The position numbers and the translations under genes were made by a program. From Methanothrix thermoacetophila PT (lineage in GTDB: Archaea; Halobacteriota; Methanosarcinia; Methanotrichales; Methanotrichaceae), in assembly GCF_000014945.1 (NCBI RefSeq), contig NC_008553.1, positions 1,364,001 to 1,428,000 of the forward strand: 64,000 nt of DNA, written 5' to 3'. Position 1 is the first letter of the stretch. Every line of letters starts with the position of its first letter. Below are positions 61,959 to 64,000 of this stretch, in pieces. Below the pieces are notes generated by a model. It was not told the origin of the DNA and did not search any database. It saw only the letters and a list, made by a program, of their open reading frames with translations.

Positions 61959-62738
61959 ATGGACAGAGCACTCTTCGAGATGGAGTACATAAAATGGATA
62001 CGGTCTGTTGCAGGGAAGGTCGGCGGCCGGATGGCATGCTTGTCAAAGCCTGAGCGTGATCGTCTGCTGAGCGAGTACATGAGGCTTGAGGATCCTCTGG
62101 AGGTGTTTCGCGAGCTGTCCAGCATCGATCGTGTCAAGGGCCTTCAATGCGAAAATACAGACAAACACATATTTCTGGAGACTGACACGATCAACTTCTT
62201 CCCATCGTTTGGTGGTGGGAGCAACGCGCTCGACTTCTCGATCTCGATGAGCAGGCGTATGTACTTCAGAGGCCTGTGGTTCTCGATGATCTCTCTGAAC
62301 AAAAGTTATGTAGAGAGGGCGACGGAGAAGATGCTTCTCTTCACGCTCGAACATGAGTTTGAAGTGGCCAGAATATTTGAGGATATAACAAAGGATTCAG
62401 GCTCAGAGATAAGGAGATACGATTCAGAGCGCATAGGAAAACTGAACATTACTCCGGATGATCTGAGGGAGGATGAGAGGCTCTTTATGGAGCTGATCGA
62501 GACGCAGCCCCTACTGCCCAGGCCGTATGCAGAGATGGCTCTCCTCCTCTACCTTGAGGAGAACTTCTCGATCCTGAGATGCTTCGGCACCCCGAGCACC
62601 ACTGCGGATGAGGAGGCGTTCGGCGCAGGCCTATACGAGGAGTTCACAGGATGGAAGGGGTTCACGCAGAACAGCTACAGGATATTCGTCTCTGAGATAA
62701 GGAGCAAGATAAGAGATGCATACGCAGGTTATGCATGA
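61959..62738 (+). CDS. Hypothetical protein, 259 aa
   Basis: I do not recognise this protein. It is soluble and mostly helical, with segments MDRALFEMEYIKWIRSVAG, then FFPSFGGGSNALDFSISMSR and LLLYLEENFSILRCFGTP. A sequence TLEHEFEVARIFED superficially resembles a metal-binding helix but lacks a second His at HExxH spacing. ATG 61959 has GAGATGTGAG upstream; ATG 61935 is the other choice. It diverges from the PC4-like gene and precedes aIF2 gamma by 70 bases, which has its own TATA box. Confidence 0.55.
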   Translation: MDRALFEMEYIKWIRSVAGKVGGRMACLSKPERDRLLSEYMRLEDPLEVFRELSSIDRVKGLQCENTDKHIFLETDTINFFPSFGGGSNALDFSISMSRRMYFRGLWFSMISLNKSYVERATEKMLLFTLEHEFEVARIFEDITKDSGSEIRRYDSERIGKLNITPDDLREDERLFMELIETQPLLPRPYAEMALLLYLEENFSILRCFGTPSTTADEEAFGAGLYEEFTGWKGFTQNSYRIFVSEIRSKIRDAYAGYA

Positions 62739-62749
62739 GAGCTGTTCGT

Positions 62750-62768
62750 GAAGTATTTATATAGTGTA
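62750..62768 (+). promoter_or_regulatory. TATA box for aIF2 gamma
   Basis: AAGTATTTATATAGTG lies about 50 bases upstream of the TTG start at 62809, overlapping the end of the spacer after the hypothetical gene. Confidence 0.55.
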
Positions 62769-62808
62769 TGCAGTAGGGAGCATCATCGAGACTCGAGGAG
62801 ATCCAAAA

Positions 62809-64000
62809 TTGCCAAAACCGGAAGTTAACATAGGCATGGTCGGCCATGTGGACCATGGGAAGACCACACTGGTCAGGGCACTGTCCGGCATATGGACCGA
62901 TCAGCACAGCGAGGAGATGAAGAGAGGTATATCGATCAGGCTTGGCTATGCCGATGCTACCTTCAGGAAGTGCCCTAACTGCCCAGCACCCGACTGCTAC
63001 ACCGTGGACGAGATCTGCAAGCACTGTGGATCCCCCACCAACATTCTCAGAACAGTCTCCTTCGTGGACTCCCCGGGGCATGAGACTCTCATGGCCACAA
63101 TGCTCTGCGGGGCCGCAATAATGGACGGCGCAGTTCTGGTGATAGCTGCCAACGAGCCGTGCCCTCAGCCCCAGACGAAGGAGCATCTGATGGCCCTGAA
63201 CATAACAGGGATAGACAAGATCGTCATCGTGCAGAACAAGATAGATCTCATCTCTAAGGAGGAGGTGCTGGAGCACTACAGGCAGATAAAGGCCTTTGTC
63301 AAGGGCACGGTTGCTGAGAATGCTCCTGTGGTGCCTATATCGGCTCAGCAGAACATAAACATAGACATGGTGATCCAAGCGATAGAGGAGGTTATTCCCA
63401 CGCCGTCGAGGGATGCCAAGAAACCGCCGTTGCTGAAGATAGCGAGATCGTTCGATGTCAATCGCCCCGGAGCTCCGGTTGAGAAACTGATAGGGGGCGT
63501 TGTCGGTGGCACCCTGAGCCAGGGCGTGCTTCGAAAGGGCGACAAGCTCGAGATAGTCCCCGGCAGGCTCGTTGAGGCGGAGGGCAAGAAGCAGTGGGTC
63601 CCGATAGAGACCAAGGTGACGAACCTGAAAGCGGGTGGGGAGGATGTTGCAGAGGTCACCCCAGGAGGGCTGATCGGCGTCGGTACGAATCTGGACCCCG
63701 CGATAACGAAGAGCGATAATCTGGTTGGACAGGTTGCGGGCGCTCCTGGAAAGCTTCCTCCTGTGTGGCACAGCTTCGTTATGGACATGAAGCTCCTGGA
63801 TAGGGTGGTTGGGTCCACGGAGGAGGCTGCTGTTGAGCCGATACATACAAGCGAGCCGTTAATGCTCAACATAGGAACAGCAACGACTGTGGGCGTGGTG
63901 ACGAGCGCTAGGGAGAGCGGCAAGGTTCAGGTACAGCTCAAGAGACCGGTGTGCGCAGAGGTGGGAGACCGAGTCGCGGTCAGCAGGCGCATCGGTGCCA
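62809..64000 (+). CDS. Translation initiation factor aIF2 gamma, 3' truncated
   Basis: At least 397 residues, running off the window. [20 protein letters not shown] is the G1 region, [14 protein letters not shown] is G3, and [12 protein letters not shown] is G4. A zinc-knuckle ([10 protein letters not shown]...CKHCG, about residues 57-83) is specific to the gamma subunit of eIF2/aIF2. It delivers initiator Met-tRNA to the ribosome. The start is TTG 62809, with GAGGAG about eight bases upstream. Only the end of domain III is missing. Confidence 0.95.
   Translation, partial: MPKPEVNIGMVGHVDHGKTTLVRALSGIWTDQHSEEMKRGISIRLGYADATFRKCPNCPAPDCYTVDEICKHCGSPTNILRTVSFVDSPGHETLMATMLCGAAIMDGAVLVIAANEPCPQPQTKEHLMALNITGIDKIVIVQNKIDLISKEEVLEHYRQIKAFVKGTVAENAPVVPISAQQNINIDMVIQAIEEVIPTPSRDAKKPPLLKIARSFDVNRPGAPVEKLIGGVVGGTLSQGVLRKGDKLEIVPGRLVEAEGKKQWVPIETKVTNLKAGGEDVAEVTPGGLIGVGTNLDPAITKSDNLVGQVAGAPGKLPPVWHSFVMDMKLLDRVVGSTEEAAVEPIHTSEPLMLNIGTATTVGVVTSARESGKVQVQLKRPVCAEVGDRVAVSRRIGA

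Noticed and set aside
62662-63846. 394-codon minus-strand frame across the aIF2 gamma region
   Set aside because: It lies opposite the well-supported aIF2 gamma gene and its composition is that of a reverse-strand shadow.

Overview
The window looks like chromosomal DNA of an acetoclastic methanogenic archaeon of the Methanothrix (Methanosaeta) type, probably a thermophile close to M. thermophila. Archaeal markers are a proteasome-activating nucleotidase, ribosomal protein S8e, aIF2 gamma, an aIF5B-type factor, archaeal lumazine synthase, ADH-synthase for the archaeal shikimate route, an intron-bearing tRNA-Thr, TATA boxes, and many GTG/TTG starts. A methanogenesis-marker-8-like gene and a CooC-like nickel ATPase (carbon monoxide dehydrogenase maturation) point to a methanogen. 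The species assignment is inference.

Layout. 1-9.8 kb: flavodoxin end, ribose-1,5-bisphosphate isomerase, HisC, anaerobic class III ribonucleotide reductase, ferredoxin, PAN, marker protein 8, a methyltransferase. 9.9-12.8 kb: a KefB/TrkA-type antiporter gene cut in two by an 869-bp insertion sequence with a 10-bp target duplication. 12.8-24.5 kb: SurE, an exported trio (beta-helix, double rhodanese, subtilase), an AcoX-like protein with TrpB2, a sodium:solute symporter with a 31-residue partner, endonuclease V. 24.5-29.7 kb: thioredoxin/NHL protein, radical SAM protein, secreted proteins, tRNA-Thr(GGT). 29.9-34.2 kb: a minus-strand arsenic/sulfur island (ArsR, rhodanese lipoprotein, ACR3, HTH/Fe-S regulator, DsrE-DsrF-DsrH). 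34.3-38.4 kb: bactofilin-like membrane protein, S8e, two adjacent repeat-bearing secreted proteins, dodecin. 38.6-59.5 kb: mostly housekeeping (UPF0280, LeuA, TatD, NYN, rhomboid, aIF5B, PurA, PyrE, IlvE, RibH, AspC, an orphan XseA, ADH synthase, CooC-like ATPase, class II ribonucleotide reductase, PolX). 59.6-64 kb: a secreted paralogous pair, tRNA-Thr(CGT) with intron, a PC4-like protein, an unknown gene, and aIF2 gamma running off the end.

The most striking non-genic feature is that most intergenic gaps above about 250 bp carry short inverted-repeat elements. One family of about 89 bp has five copies, each flanked by a 9-bp direct repeat (two perfect, three 7/9). Another element of 116 bp has perfect 16-bp ends and a perfect 8-bp duplication. 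At least four more repeat groups can be aligned by eye. These look like non-autonomous MITEs; no gene in the window obviously mobilises them.

Functionally, the window couples anaerobic and cobalamin-dependent deoxynucleotide synthesis, CODH maturation, a candidate carboxylate symporter, arsenite efflux linked to sulfur-relay proteins, and many small exported proteins that may belong to the sheath or surface layer. All alignments here are by eye; no database search was run.
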